A stretch of 36,911 bases of DNA from an uncultured Sediminibacterium sp. (GTDB taxonomy: Bacteria; Bacteroidota; Bacteroidia; Chitinophagales; Chitinophagaceae): positions 1 through 36,911 of the forward strand of contig CALDSE010000036.1 of assembly GCA_937911175.1 (NCBI GenBank), read 5' to 3'. Shown piece by piece: positions 1 to 8,733 of this stretch. The notes below the pieces were generated by a model that did no database searches, was not told the DNA's origin, and worked only from the letters and a program-made list of their open reading frames with translations. Made by a program: the position numbers and the translations under genes. Every line of letters starts with the position of its first letter. Position 1 is the stretch's first letter.

Positions 1-173
1 ATTTTGAAATGGAAACTAGCGCTATTTATGGTTTATGTAATTTACTAGGACATCAATGCTTAAGTATTAATGTAATTATTGCTAATAGAGTAAAGAAAGA
101 GTACAGCAAGGATATGGGCAAGGCCGTCGATCATATGATAGAAAAATCATTAGGCATTATTGCAGGCATTTAA
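1..173 (+). CDS. udp: Uridine phosphorylase family protein, C-terminal end only
   Basis: The window opens inside this gene. Reading from base 3, 56 codons run to a TAA at 171-173. The visible residues FEMETSAIYGL match the nucleoside-binding segment of uridine phosphorylases, where the Met-Glu pair contacts the ribose. They are followed by an IIANR stretch and a C-terminal helix, as in that family. The enzyme cleaves uridine to uracil and ribose-1-phosphate in the cytoplasm (family knowledge). The N-terminal part lies outside the window, so a related purine nucleoside phosphorylase cannot be fully excluded. dapF starts 11 bases downstream on the same strand, which suggests co-transcription. 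Confidence 0.75.
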   Translation, partial: FEMETSAIYGLCNLLGHQCLSINVIIANRVKKEYSKDMGKAVDHMIEKSLGIIAGI

Positions 174-184
174 AAAATAATAAA

Positions 185-973
185 ATGAACATTCCCTTTT
201 CAAAATACCAAGGCACACAGAACGATTTTGTAATTATAGACAACCGTTCAGGCAATATCAAATTAAGCGAAGCCCAAATTGAATTTATTTGTGATAGAAG
301 AAAAGGCATTGGCGCCGATGGCTTGATGTTACTTGGTACTGTAGCTGGTTATGATTTTTCTATGAATTATTATAATGCCAATGGTAAGGAAGGTTCTATG
401 TGTGGCAATGGTGGGCGCTGTTTAACCCAGTATGCATTTGACCAGGGTATTAAAAAAGATACTTATTCGTTTATTGCAGTAGATGGCCCACATGAGTCAA
501 AGATAGATGCGCAGGGTTGGGTGCATTTAAAAATGATAGATGTAAAATCAGTAGAGAAAAATATTGAAGGTGACGTCACTTTTTATGTATTAAACACGGG
601 CTCTCCTCATTATATTGAATTTGTGGATAATGTTAATAGTGTGGATATTGTTGGACTAGGACAAATGATTCGCTACAATGAAAGGTTTAAAGCAGAAGGT
701 ATAAATGTAAATTTTGTTCAACAAGAGGAAGGACAACTTTTTGTTAGAACCTATGAGCGTGGCGTAGAGAATGAAACATTTAGTTGTGGCACCGGCGTTA
801 CTGCTTCTGCCCTAATTGCAGGTATTGAAAAATTAGGCGAGCAAAAAATACATATTGAAACCCTGGGCGGAAAATTAGCGGTAAGTTTTAACAATAGAGG
901 TGATAATATATTTGACAATATTTATTTAATGGGTCCGGGCACCTTTGTTTTTAATGGGTCATTAGATATTTAA
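185..973 (+). CDS. dapF: Diaminopimelate epimerase
   Basis: Cofactor-free epimerase converting LL- to meso-diaminopimelate, the last step before lysine and the peptide crosslinker of peptidoglycan; cytoplasmic. The 262-residue length is normal. Both catalytic cysteines are present in the two family signatures: Cys73 in SMCGNGGRC and Cys201 in SCGTGVTA. The early substrate-binding Asn of TQNDF (residues 11-15) and the GADG loop (43-46) are also intact. The ATG start directly precedes the conserved KYQGTQNDF opening. It sits 11 bases after the uridine phosphorylase gene, with no promoter box visible in between, so read-through transcription is likely. It is a distant homologue of the two-cysteine proline-racemase-type epimerase near 33 kb. 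Confidence 0.96.
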   Translation: MNIPFSKYQGTQNDFVIIDNRSGNIKLSEAQIEFICDRRKGIGADGLMLLGTVAGYDFSMNYYNANGKEGSMCGNGGRCLTQYAFDQGIKKDTYSFIAVDGPHESKIDAQGWVHLKMIDVKSVEKNIEGDVTFYVLNTGSPHYIEFVDNVNSVDIVGLGQMIRYNERFKAEGINVNFVQQEEGQLFVRTYERGVENETFSCGTGVTASALIAGIEKLGEQKIHIETLGGKLAVSFNNRGDNIFDNIYLMGPGTFVFNGSLDI

Positions 974-990
974 AAAAATAATCGAAATAT

Positions 991-1015
991 TTACTGAAAA
1001 ATAAATTACTGAAAA
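991..1015. repeat. Two 10-bp direct repeats TTACTGAAAA
   Basis: TTACTGAAAA occurs at 991-1000 and again at 1006-1015, with start points 15 bases apart, in the 68-base gap between dapF and the Nudix gene. The arrangement could bind a regulator on one face of the helix or be chance in an AT-rich spacer. No TAnnTTTG box is seen next to it. Confidence 0.4.
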
Positions 1016-1041
1016 TTTAATTCAAACTTTAATAGTTTTTT

Positions 1042-1500
1042 ATGGCGTTATTTAATGTTCGTGTTTATGGCTTATTATTAGATCCTCAAAATAGATTACT
1101 AGTGAGCGACGAATATATTAAAGGAGAGTTTTTTACCAAACTACCTGGAGGCGGGCTTGAATTTGGCGAAGGTACACGCGATGGTTTGGCTAGAGAATTT
1201 ATGGAAGAAACGGGTATTACAGTAACTGTAGGTGATCATTTATACACCACCGATTTTTTTCAAATATCGGCCTTCAATAAAAAAGACCAAATCATTTCTA
1301 TTTATTACATAGTGCATAGCACAGATACTGCAAAGATTAAAACCAGTGAGAAAAATTTTGACTTCAGCCCAGCACAAATTGCAGACACTAAAGGAACATT
1401 TGAATCCTTCCGTTGGGTCAATTTTGAAAACTTAAATGAAGACAGCATGAGCCTACCTATTGATAAAGTAGCTATTCAAATATTAAAGCAAAGCTTCTAG
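1042..1500 (+). CDS. Nudix hydrolase
   Basis: A 152-residue single-domain Nudix protein, a family that hydrolyses nucleoside diphosphates linked to another group. The complete Nudix box GX5EX7REUXEEXGU lies at residues 37-59 with the metal-binding REFMEE at 51-56. The N-terminal strand resembles members that act on (d)NTPs or nucleotide sugars, but the substrate cannot be read from sequence. The ATG at 1042 is 68 bases after dapF. The stop codon overlaps that of the convergent transporter gene by four bases (CTAG). Confidence 0.88.
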   Translation: MALFNVRVYGLLLDPQNRLLVSDEYIKGEFFTKLPGGGLEFGEGTRDGLAREFMEETGITVTVGDHLYTTDFFQISAFNKKDQIISIYYIVHSTDTAKIKTSEKNFDFSPAQIADTKGTFESFRWVNFENLNEDSMSLPIDKVAIQILKQSF

Positions 1501-2282
1501 GCCTCATTCTCCAAGCCCATCGCTTGCAATTTCATTTTCTTGGCTAAATCATGCCCCAGATAATTTTCAATTCTTCCTTGAATAAAAGCAATTAAAGGCG
1601 TTAGTATAATGGCCATGGTAAACTTGTATATGTAATTTACTACACCAACTGCCAACACGGTTGACCAGCTCCAGCCATTCCCTATTTTAAAAGCAATAAA
1701 TAAAACTACAAAGCTATCAACCAATTGAGAAACTACTGTAGAACCAGTGGCGCGTAACCATATCATTTTCTCTCCAGTCATTTTTTTGATTTTATGGAAT
1801 ACATACACATCAATTAATTGGCTTACTAAAAAAGCAACCAAACTTCCAAGTATAATCCACATACCTTGTCCAAAAATAGATTCAAATGCCAACTGCATAT
1901 TAGGTATGCCGTCCGCTGTTCTAGATTCTACCCAAAATTGAGCAGGTGCAACGCGCATGGCTAAATAAAACATTAAAAAAGCATAACTAATTAAAGCTAC
2001 GGCAGTATAACTAATTCTACGCACTGCTTTTGGCCCAAAGTATTCATTGACAATATCTGTTATAACAAATTCAAGTGGCCATAACAAAACACCACAGGTT
2101 AAATTAAAAGAAAGATTAGGCACTCCAAACAAAGTAAAATTGGAAGGCGCAAGCCCAAATACTTTTTCTAAAGAAAATATTTTACCTCCAATACATTCTG
2201 CAATTAAGGCATTGGCCACAAAAAAAGCAGTGATACCTAGGAATAATTTAGTGGGCTTGTCTTTTAAAATGGAATGAATCAT
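1497..2282 (-). CDS. Queuosine precursor transporter (YhhQ/COG1738 family)
   Basis: A 261-residue integral membrane protein with about six to seven hydrophobic segments. It carries the family motifs DIVNEYFG (about 75-82), QLIDVYVFHKIK (about 155-166) and a RATGSTVVSQLVDS segment (about 177-190) with the conserved charged and Asp residues. Members import queuine precursors such as preQ0 or preQ1 for tRNA wobble modification (family knowledge). The substrate here is inferred. The gene may be co-transcribed with the small membrane protein just upstream on the same strand, since only eight bases separate them. Its last four bases are shared with the convergent Nudix gene. Confidence 0.88.
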   Translation of the reverse strand: MIHSILKDKPTKLFLGITAFFVANALIAECIGGKIFSLEKVFGLAPSNFTLFGVPNLSFNLTCGVLLWPLEFVITDIVNEYFGPKAVRRISYTAVALISYAFLMFYLAMRVAPAQFWVESRTADGIPNMQLAFESIFGQGMWIILGSLVAFLVSQLIDVYVFHKIKKMTGEKMIWLRATGSTVVSQLVDSFVVLFIAFKIGNGWSWSTVLAVGVVNYIYKFTMAIILTPLIAFIQGRIENYLGHDLAKKMKLQAMGLENEA

Positions 2283-2290
2283 AATTCAAA

Positions 2291-2578
2291 TTAAATAATG
2301 AGTAAGGTAATTTGTAACAATAACATCAGAAAGTTAATAATTGTTTGCCATTTAGGTAAATCAATCTGTTTTTTTCTGAGAAGATTAATTATAAACCAAA
2401 TAACAAATACTAAGTTCACAAAAGGGGCCATTTCAAGTCCTAAAACAGCCATAAAATTAGCTACCTCTTTAGGTATTTTTAACCATGATAAAAACAGAAA
2501 GGCGGTTGTAAATAAATAGAAGGCATTGCATATAATGGCAAGCTTAGAGATAAAGGCAAAAGAGGTCTTGTTTTTCAT
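2291..2578 (-). CDS. Small hydrophobic membrane protein, unknown
   Basis: A 95-residue protein with three likely membrane segments, at about 10-32, 42-67 and 77-95. A Lys/Arg-rich loop (RKKQ) follows the second segment, and the N-terminus MKNK is basic. I do not recognise a family. It ends eight bases before the queuosine-precursor transporter gene on the same strand, so the two are probably one transcript and it might be an accessory subunit (inference). It diverges from the YfhO-like gene. The coding frame is supported by its regular hydrophobic pattern and ATG start, not by a conserved motif. Confidence 0.6.
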   Translation of the reverse strand: MKNKTSFAFISKLAIICNAFYLFTTAFLFLSWLKIPKEVANFMAVLGLEMAPFVNLVFVIWFIINLLRKKQIDLPKWQTIINFLMLLLQITLLII

Positions 2579-2633
2579 TCTATTTGTTAATATTTACAAG
2601 GTACTAAAATTACTTAAAAAGCCTTTTTAGTCG

Positions 2634-2641
2634 TAGGTTTG
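2634..2641 (+). promoter_or_regulatory. Bacteroidota -7 box TAGGTTTG
   Basis: An exact TAnnTTTG match 13 bases before the ATG of the YfhO-like gene. No TTG -33 element is seen at the usual distance, so this is a partial promoter match. It would drive the first glycan genes. Confidence 0.4.
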
Positions 2642-2654
2642 TTGGTATAAATAT

Positions 2655-5144
2655 ATGAATATGTTGAAGTCTATTTTCAAGTCGGCCCTACCCCATATTA
2701 TCGCAGTAGCCATTTTCGCCATTGTAGCCATTATTTATTGTAAGCCTGCTTTGGAAGGCAAGGTTTTACAGCAATCAGATATTACCCAGTGGAAAGGAAT
2801 GGCGCAGGACGCATTTTCATATAAAGAAAAATATGGGTATACCCCATTATGGAGCAATAGTATGTTTGGAGGCATGCCGGCTTATCAAACTACAGGGGTG
2901 GGCGGTTTCGAATATTCAGTTGGCTGGATTAATCAACTATTAACTTTAGGATTAGCAGAACCCATTAGTTTATTTTTCTTAGCCAGTATATGTTTTTACT
3001 TTTTAGCTCAAGTACTTGGCTTTAATACCATCATTAGTATCATTGGTGCTTTAGGTTATAGTTATGCAACCTATAACCCTATTATTGTATCCGTTGGACA
3101 TATTACTAAAATGCATTCGATAGCATATTTGCCTTTATTCATTGCATCATTGCTCGTTTTGTACCAAAAGAAATATCTGCTTGGAGGCATATTAACTTCA
3201 GTTGCAACAGTATTGCTTATTCAAGGAAACCATATTCAAATAGACTATTATGGAGTGCTTATTGCAATATTCATGTCTGTTTACTTTCTAATTATTTGGA
3301 TTAAAAATAAAGAGTATACCCATATTTTAAAAACCTTAGGTATTGGTCTTACTGCAGGCATCATTGGATTAGCAGTTAATGCTCCTTTATTATTGAGCAC
3401 TTATGAGTATGGCAAAGAGTCTATCAGAGGTGGAAGTAAATTAATTACCAAAGACTCTAAAACAACTTCAACAGGTTTAAATAAAGACTATGCTTTAAGT
3501 TATAGCATGTATAAATCGGAACCTCTAGTATTAATGTTCCCCAATATTTATGGTGGCGGAAGCGACCCTAATGCAGTTGATCCTGCAAACTCAAAAGCAA
3601 TAGAAACCTTGCAACAAATGCAGCCTCAGGTGGCTCAACAATTACAATCCTTTCTTTCTTTTTACTGGGGCGGCATCGGGTTCACAGCAGGGCCTCCTTA
3701 TGTGGGTGTTATCATTTGCTTTTTTGCACTACTAGGATTTTCTGTAAAAGAAAATAAACATAAGTGGTGGATAGCAGCAACGATTATTCTTTCATTTTTA
3801 TTAAGTGCTGGAAGTTATTTAGAATCCTTCAATGTATTTATATTAAATAATATACCATTTTATAATAAGTTCAGAGCACCTAGCATGATTATGGTTATCC
3901 CAACTCTACTGTTAGGTATTATGGCCCTATATGGTATGGCTGAAATTACTACTGAAACTAGCTTAAAAAATATTACAAAAAAATATAAATTAAGTTTTAT
4001 ACTAGTAGGAATTATTCTTTTGAGTGTTTTGTCAATCTATTTTACCAGTGATTTTAAAAGCGATGGCGAAAGAAATTTAATTGAACAAATTGCAAAAATT
4101 CCAGATGCAAATCAAAGAGCGGTTTTTGAAACACCTGCGCGTGATTTAGTGAATGCTATTGCTACTGATAGAAAAGGCATGATTGAAGGCGATGTGGTAA
4201 AATTCTTTATTTATCTGCTCTTAATTTTTGCACTGGTGTTTTTAGCTATCAAAAAAGTAATCAATCAAACCATTTTATTAATCGGCTTTGGCGTTTTATC
4301 TATGATTGATTTATTCCAAGTGAATTTGAAATATTTAAAATCTGATAGCTTTATTGAGGCCACTGAAAATGAAAATGCGTTTGCATTAAGCCCCATTGAC
4401 ATAGCCTTGAAAAAAGATACGACACAATACAGGGTATTAGATATGAGAGGTGGTATTAACAATGCATTTAATGGAGGTGCTATAGTTGCCTATAATCATA
4501 AAACAGTTGGAGGATATCATGCTGCCAAATTGAGTATTTATCAAGACCTTATAGAAAATCAATGGTATAAGTTCCCGAACTGTATGCCAACCATGAATAT
4601 GCTAAATACCAAATATGTGATCTCTGGAAATTTAGAAAATGATACCATCCCCAATAAAGACGCCTTGGGCAATGTTTGGTTTGTAAAAGGTATTCAATTT
4701 GAAAAAGGCCCTGCAGAAGTAATGCAACGATTAGATAATTTTAATCCTAAAGACACTGCCATTATAGAGCAAAAGGACAAAATTGAGTCTTTGAATAATT
4801 TAGAATCTGATGAGAATGCAAACATTGCACTTGTGAATAATAAAAATGATGAAATAAACTATACAAGTAGCTCCACTAAAAAACAATTTGCAGTTTTTAG
4901 TGAAATTTATTACAACTTAGGTTGGAAGGCTTATATCGACAATGTAGAAACCCCAATTGTTAAAACAAACTATGTATTAAGAGGGCTTGTGGTTCCAGCA
5001 GGGAATCATGCTATTCGTTTTGAATTTAAACCAACTACTATTAAAAATTCTATTATAGCAAGCACTTTTGCTTCTATCCTATTATGGTTAGGTATAGTAG
5101 CTATGATAGTAATGGCTTACAGAAACAAACAAAAAAGTATTTAA
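2655..5144 (+). CDS. YfhO family multi-membrane protein (GT-C-like)
   Basis: An 829-residue protein. A first membrane helix at about 13-30 is followed by a large external loop containing the family-typical segments SDITQWKGMA and WSNSMFGGMPAYQT. About ten further membrane segments follow, up to about residue 560. A soluble external domain lies at about 570-795, and the C-terminal helix is at about 800-822. This fits the YfhO family, which resembles GT-C glycosyltransferases using lipid-linked sugars. In Firmicutes, YfhO glycosylates lipoteichoic acid (family knowledge). The acceptor in Bacteroidota is not established. Only six bases separate it from the next glycosyltransferase gene, so they form an operon. 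The start is ATG-AAT-ATG, and either Met could be first. Confidence 0.85.
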   Translation: MNMLKSIFKSALPHIIAVAIFAIVAIIYCKPALEGKVLQQSDITQWKGMAQDAFSYKEKYGYTPLWSNSMFGGMPAYQTTGVGGFEYSVGWINQLLTLGLAEPISLFFLASICFYFLAQVLGFNTIISIIGALGYSYATYNPIIVSVGHITKMHSIAYLPLFIASLLVLYQKKYLLGGILTSVATVLLIQGNHIQIDYYGVLIAIFMSVYFLIIWIKNKEYTHILKTLGIGLTAGIIGLAVNAPLLLSTYEYGKESIRGGSKLITKDSKTTSTGLNKDYALSYSMYKSEPLVLMFPNIYGGGSDPNAVDPANSKAIETLQQMQPQVAQQLQSFLSFYWGGIGFTAGPPYVGVIICFFALLGFSVKENKHKWWIAATIILSFLLSAGSYLESFNVFILNNIPFYNKFRAPSMIMVIPTLLLGIMALYGMAEITTETSLKNITKKYKLSFILVGIILLSVLSIYFTSDFKSDGERNLIEQIAKIPDANQRAVFETPARDLVNAIATDRKGMIEGDVVKFFIYLLLIFALVFLAIKKVINQTILLIGFGVLSMIDLFQVNLKYLKSDSFIEATENENAFALSPIDIALKKDTTQYRVLDMRGGINNAFNGGAIVAYNHKTVGGYHAAKLSIYQDLIENQWYKFPNCMPTMNMLNTKYVISGNLENDTIPNKDALGNVWFVKGIQFEKGPAEVMQRLDNFNPKDTAIIEQKDKIESLNNLESDENANIALVNNKNDEINYTSSSTKKQFAVFSEIYYNLGWKAYIDNVETPIVKTNYVLRGLVVPAGNHAIRFEFKPTTIKNSIIASTFASILLWLGIVAMIVMAYRNKQKSI

Positions 5145-5150
5145 GCACTA

Positions 5151-6056
5151 ATGAATAAAATTGCTATTATTATTATTACGTATAATAGACCAGCAGATAT
5201 GCTGGCTTTAGCAATGAATATTGAGAAATTGAGTTCAAAGAAAGAATTATTAGAAGAAGTAATTATTGTTAATAATAATTCAACCGAATCCTATGATGCA
5301 GTAAAATCATTTATACAGGAAAATCCTAGTACCCCTTTTAAATTAATAGAATCTAAAGAAAATCTAGGGGTATCTAGAGGGCGTAATTTTGCCATTGAGC
5401 AATCCAAGGCACCCATTTTAGTTTTAATTGACGATGATGCTGAATTTCAAGATACAGATGCACTAAAACGCATTAATGAAGCTGTAATTGAAAACCCACA
5501 TGCAGGCATTTTGGCTATGAAAATATTGTACTTTCAGAATAGTCAATTTCAACTGAATGCCTTTCCGCATAAATCATTTGAAAAAAGAAAACATTTGCAG
5601 TCTTTTGAGACTTACTATTTTGCTGGTTGTGGAAATATAATAGTAAAAGAAGCATTTGATATAGCAGGCCCCTTCCCTACCGATTTTTTTTATGGCATGG
5701 AAGAATACGATTTAAGTTATAGAATTCTTGATGCTGGCTATACTATAAAATACATAGCCGATATTGTTTTGTTGCATAAAGAGTCACCAGAAGGACGTCA
5801 GACAAAGTCTGATAAACTAAGAGGCATGTGGGTGAATAAAACAAAAGTGGCTTGGAGATACTTACCGATGCCCTGTTATTTTACAACAGCCATTATGTGG
5901 TCGATGTTTTTCCTATTAAACTCTAAATTTGACTTAATCGGATTTATCAATGGCTGGCTAGCCATTGTAACTATACCTTTTAAGGAGAAAAGGAATAAAG
6001 TAAGTAAGTTGTCACAGGAATATCTTAATAAGGTAGAGGCAAGAATATTATATTAA
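5151..6056 (+). CDS. Glycosyltransferase family 2
   Basis: A 301-residue GT-A fold enzyme. The nucleotide-sugar-binding start IIIITYNRP (6-14), the NNNST segment (41-45) and NLGVSRGRN (71-79) precede the metal-binding acidic triplet DDD at 94-96. A later GMEEYDLSYR segment (about 181-190) carries the likely catalytic acid. A hydrophobic patch near 245-280 suggests membrane association. It transfers an activated sugar to a lipid- or surface-linked acceptor; donor and acceptor are unknown. It is closely spaced after the YfhO-like gene and 13 bases before the methyltransferase gene, consistent with one surface-glycan operon. Confidence 0.88.
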   Translation: MNKIAIIIITYNRPADMLALAMNIEKLSSKKELLEEVIIVNNNSTESYDAVKSFIQENPSTPFKLIESKENLGVSRGRNFAIEQSKAPILVLIDDDAEFQDTDALKRINEAVIENPHAGILAMKILYFQNSQFQLNAFPHKSFEKRKHLQSFETYYFAGCGNIIVKEAFDIAGPFPTDFFYGMEEYDLSYRILDAGYTIKYIADIVLLHKESPEGRQTKSDKLRGMWVNKTKVAWRYLPMPCYFTTAIMWSMFFLLNSKFDLIGFINGWLAIVTIPFKEKRNKVSKLSQEYLNKVEARILY

Positions 6057-6069
6057 AAAATAAATCATT

Positions 6070-6858
6070 ATGAATGAATTAGAACAATATTTCGAAAAAA
6101 ATGACAAAAGGTTGATTAATAAATATCAACATTATTTCGATGTTTACGACAGGCATTTTAGTAAATATAAAGGACAAGAAATTACTATTGTAGAAGTAGG
6201 TGTTTTCCAAGGTGGTAGTCTTCAAATGTGGAGATCATACTTTGGCCCAAAAGCTAAAATATGGGGAATAGATATAGACCCAAGATGTAAATTACTAGAA
6301 GAACAAAATACTAATATTATAATCGGATCTCAAGAAGATGAAACTTTCTTAGAATCAATATATGACATAACGGGCCCTATAGATATATTAATAGATGATG
6401 GCGGACATACGCAAAAACAACAAATAAAAACATTTAAAATCTTATTTGATAAAATAAAGAATGATGGAGTTTATTTATGCGAAGATGTTCATACCTCCTA
6501 CTGGCTATCATATGGTGGGGGTTCAAACAGAATGGGTACATTCATTCAATTCACAAAAAAATTAATTGATAAATTAAACGCCTTCCACTCAGAAGAAAAT
6601 TCACTACAAGTAGATAGTTTTACAAAGAGCGCAAAATCGATACATTATTATGATAGTATTGTTGTAATTGAAAAAGGGATAATTACAAAACCTACATCAA
6701 AAATGACAGGCCATTATTCATTTAATGAAAAAATAAAGAAAAGTTTTTTAGAAAAAATTATAGTTAGACTTATAATAATTTTAAATAAAACATTGAGAAT
6801 TTTTAAGTTGAAGGGAGTTTTTATCAATAAAATGCTCACTATTCTAGATAAAGGCTAA
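6070..6858 (+). CDS. Class I SAM-dependent methyltransferase, probably metal-dependent sugar O-methyltransferase
   Basis: 262 residues. The SAM-binding motif EVGVFQGGS lies at 42-50, and the acidic residue after strand 2 is in WGIDID (65-70). IDDGGH (108-113) and CED (137-139) line up with the metal-binding Asp and Glu-Asp pair of MycE/ElmMI-type sugar O-methyltransferases, and the TSYW after it also fits. This suggests methylation of a sugar hydroxyl in the surface glycan (inference from motifs and neighbours). The C-terminal 60 residues are very Lys/Ile-rich and could touch the membrane. The gene is noticeably more AT-rich than the housekeeping genes in the window. Its stop overlaps that of the reversed glycosyltransferase gene by four bases (CTAA). 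Confidence 0.75.
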   Translation: MNELEQYFEKNDKRLINKYQHYFDVYDRHFSKYKGQEITIVEVGVFQGGSLQMWRSYFGPKAKIWGIDIDPRCKLLEEQNTNIIIGSQEDETFLESIYDITGPIDILIDDGGHTQKQQIKTFKILFDKIKNDGVYLCEDVHTSYWLSYGGGSNRMGTFIQFTKKLIDKLNAFHSEENSLQVDSFTKSAKSIHYYDSIVVIEKGIITKPTSKMTGHYSFNEKIKKSFLEKIIVRLIIILNKTLRIFKLKGVFINKMLTILDKG

Positions 6859-7721
6859 GCCTTTTTGCCCATTTTATTTCTTAAAAAATCAATAATTCCG
6901 ACTAAAGTATAAATGTAAACTTTAGATAAATTAGGATGATATAAATAATTATTTTTTAAAATTTTCATTCTTCTTATCACTTCAATCTTGTACTTTTTAT
7001 TGAGATAGCTTGATCGAAAAAATAAAAACAACCCATTTCTCACAATGTAATAAACCCTAATAGGGGAATGAATAATTCTTCTTGTTAATTTCAAGTTCTT
7101 TAATGATCTTCCCCAGATTAATTCCCCTATTTGATGATTTAGTAAAACATTCATGAACTGAATATTTTTAAACCCAGCATCATTAACCCTAAACGAAAAA
7201 TCAATATCAACAAAATCAATGAATAGATTTTCATTGAACTTGCCTATTAGTTTAAAATGGTCTAAGCAAATTATTGAACCTGATGTGATTAAAATATCAA
7301 CCTCTTTCACTAAGTCTTCAACTTTAGTAAATTTTGGTTGAAAATTTATTCCAAATTGACCTACATTGGATATTGTACATTGTGAAATATTTTCCAAATA
7401 GTTTTCAAAAGAAGTTTCACTAAATGAAGAGTCCTGGTCCATTGTTAATAAAAAACTATACCCATCTTTTATAGCGCTTAAAGCTGCAGTATTTAATCTT
7501 TTTGCAATACCTAGATTTTCCCCAAAAAAGACATACTCAACCTTATTACCTAATTTGTTTAAATGAATTTCCCAATCAATATTTTTAACAGTTGAATTAT
7601 CATATAGATAAATCTTATCTAGCTTAGTTGAATAGGATAAGATATTCTCTATAATTTTATGAGGATCTTCATTATATAATATAACAACCCCAGCCAGATT
7701 GCCATTTATGGGATATTGCAT
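6855..7721 (-). CDS. Glycosyltransferase family 2, rhamnosyltransferase-like
   Basis: 288 residues. The opening GVVILYNEDP (11-20), the NLGIAKRLN segment (69-77) and LTMDQDSSF (92-100) with the DxD pair Asp95/Asp97 are typical of RfbF/WbbL-type rhamnosyltransferases, as is the following IDFVDIDFSFR region carrying the likely base. It is predicted to add a deoxysugar, possibly rhamnose, to a glycan (family knowledge; donor inferred). It lies on the opposite strand to all its glycan neighbours. It needs its own promoter in the 67-base gap before the next glycosyltransferase gene, where no clear -7 box is visible. The gene is AT-rich, which fits acquisition or rearrangement within the locus. Confidence 0.82.
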   Translation of the reverse strand: MQYPINGNLAGVVILYNEDPHKIIENILSYSTKLDKIYLYDNSTVKNIDWEIHLNKLGNKVEYVFFGENLGIAKRLNTAALSAIKDGYSFLLTMDQDSSFSETSFENYLENISQCTISNVGQFGINFQPKFTKVEDLVKEVDILITSGSIICLDHFKLIGKFNENLFIDFVDIDFSFRVNDAGFKNIQFMNVLLNHQIGELIWGRSLKNLKLTRRIIHSPIRVYYIVRNGLFLFFRSSYLNKKYKIEVIRRMKILKNNYLYHPNLSKVYIYTLVGIIDFLRNKMGKKA

Positions 7722-7788
7722 AAATGTAAATGTAACATAAATGGCAAAAAAATACTAATTTCAATTATAAAAATCTTTCTCAAAAGAC

Positions 7789-8730
7789 ATGAAGAATCCT
7801 ATAATTTCAATTTGTATCCCTGCTTATAAGCGAATTGATTACTTAAAAAGATTGCTTTGTTCAATTGAGATTCAAAAATTTAAGGATTATGAGGTTATAA
7901 TATCCGATGATAGCAATGATCATTCTGTTGCAGCACTATTGAAAGAATTTAATGGGAGATTCGAGATAAAGTACTTTAAAAATGAAAAAGCGCTTGGCAC
8001 ACCAGCCAACTGGAATCATGCCATTTCAAAAGCAACAGGAGAATGGATTAAATTAATGCATGACGATGATTGGTTTGATAATGAGCATTCCTTAGAAAAA
8101 TTTGCATTGGCTAGAAATAATAATAATAAATTTATTTTTTCAGCTTATACAAATAAAACCGAATTAACGAATAATATTGAAAAGAAGTTTTTTAACGAAA
8201 ATTTAAAAACTATCATTTTAAAAAATCCTTTACGACTTTTAGCTAAAAATAGTATAGGACCTCCGAGCGTAACTTTATTTCATAATAGTATTAAGGATAA
8301 ATATGACGAAGGTCTGAAATGGAGAGTAGACATTGAATATTATATAAGAAATATTAGTAAAGGAATTGAATTTACCTACATTAATGAACTATTAATTAAT
8401 GTAGGGGTGAGCGAAAGCCAAGTAACCAATTATTGTTTAAATGTTCCTTCTGTAGAAATACCAGAAATGTATATTCTTTTATCCAAATATGGAACTAGCC
8501 CCTTAAAGAATATAATGGTATATGATGCCTATTGGAGAATTCTTAGAAACACGCATATTCATTCTAAAAGCAAACTTGAATCCTTTGGACAAACCGATTG
8601 GCCAGCCGTTATCTTAAGTATGGTTGAACTACAATCTAAGTTTAACCAAAGTACTTTAAGAAACGGGGTCATATCCAAAACATTAATGAGTATATCTTAT
8701 ATTTATAATCAACTTAAATCAAACTTGTAA
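7789..8730 (+). CDS. Glycosyltransferase family 2
   Basis: A 313-residue GT-A enzyme. The start ISICIPAYKR (6-15), the SDDSND acidic turn (39-44), GTPANWNHAI (70-79) and the metal-binding MHDDDW (90-95) are all intact. The C-terminal half has no recognised motif beyond a likely acceptor-binding VDIEYYIR segment. It belongs to the AT-rich middle part of the glycan cluster. The next glycosyltransferase gene begins four bases after its stop, so the two are translated from one message. Donor sugar unknown. Confidence 0.85.
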   Translation: MKNPIISICIPAYKRIDYLKRLLCSIEIQKFKDYEVIISDDSNDHSVAALLKEFNGRFEIKYFKNEKALGTPANWNHAISKATGEWIKLMHDDDWFDNEHSLEKFALARNNNNKFIFSAYTNKTELTNNIEKKFFNENLKTIILKNPLRLLAKNSIGPPSVTLFHNSIKDKYDEGLKWRVDIEYYIRNISKGIEFTYINELLINVGVSESQVTNYCLNVPSVEIPEMYILLSKYGTSPLKNIMVYDAYWRILRNTHIHSKSKLESFGQTDWPAVILSMVELQSKFNQSTLRNGVISKTLMSISYIYNQLKSNL

Positions 8731-8733
8731 ATA

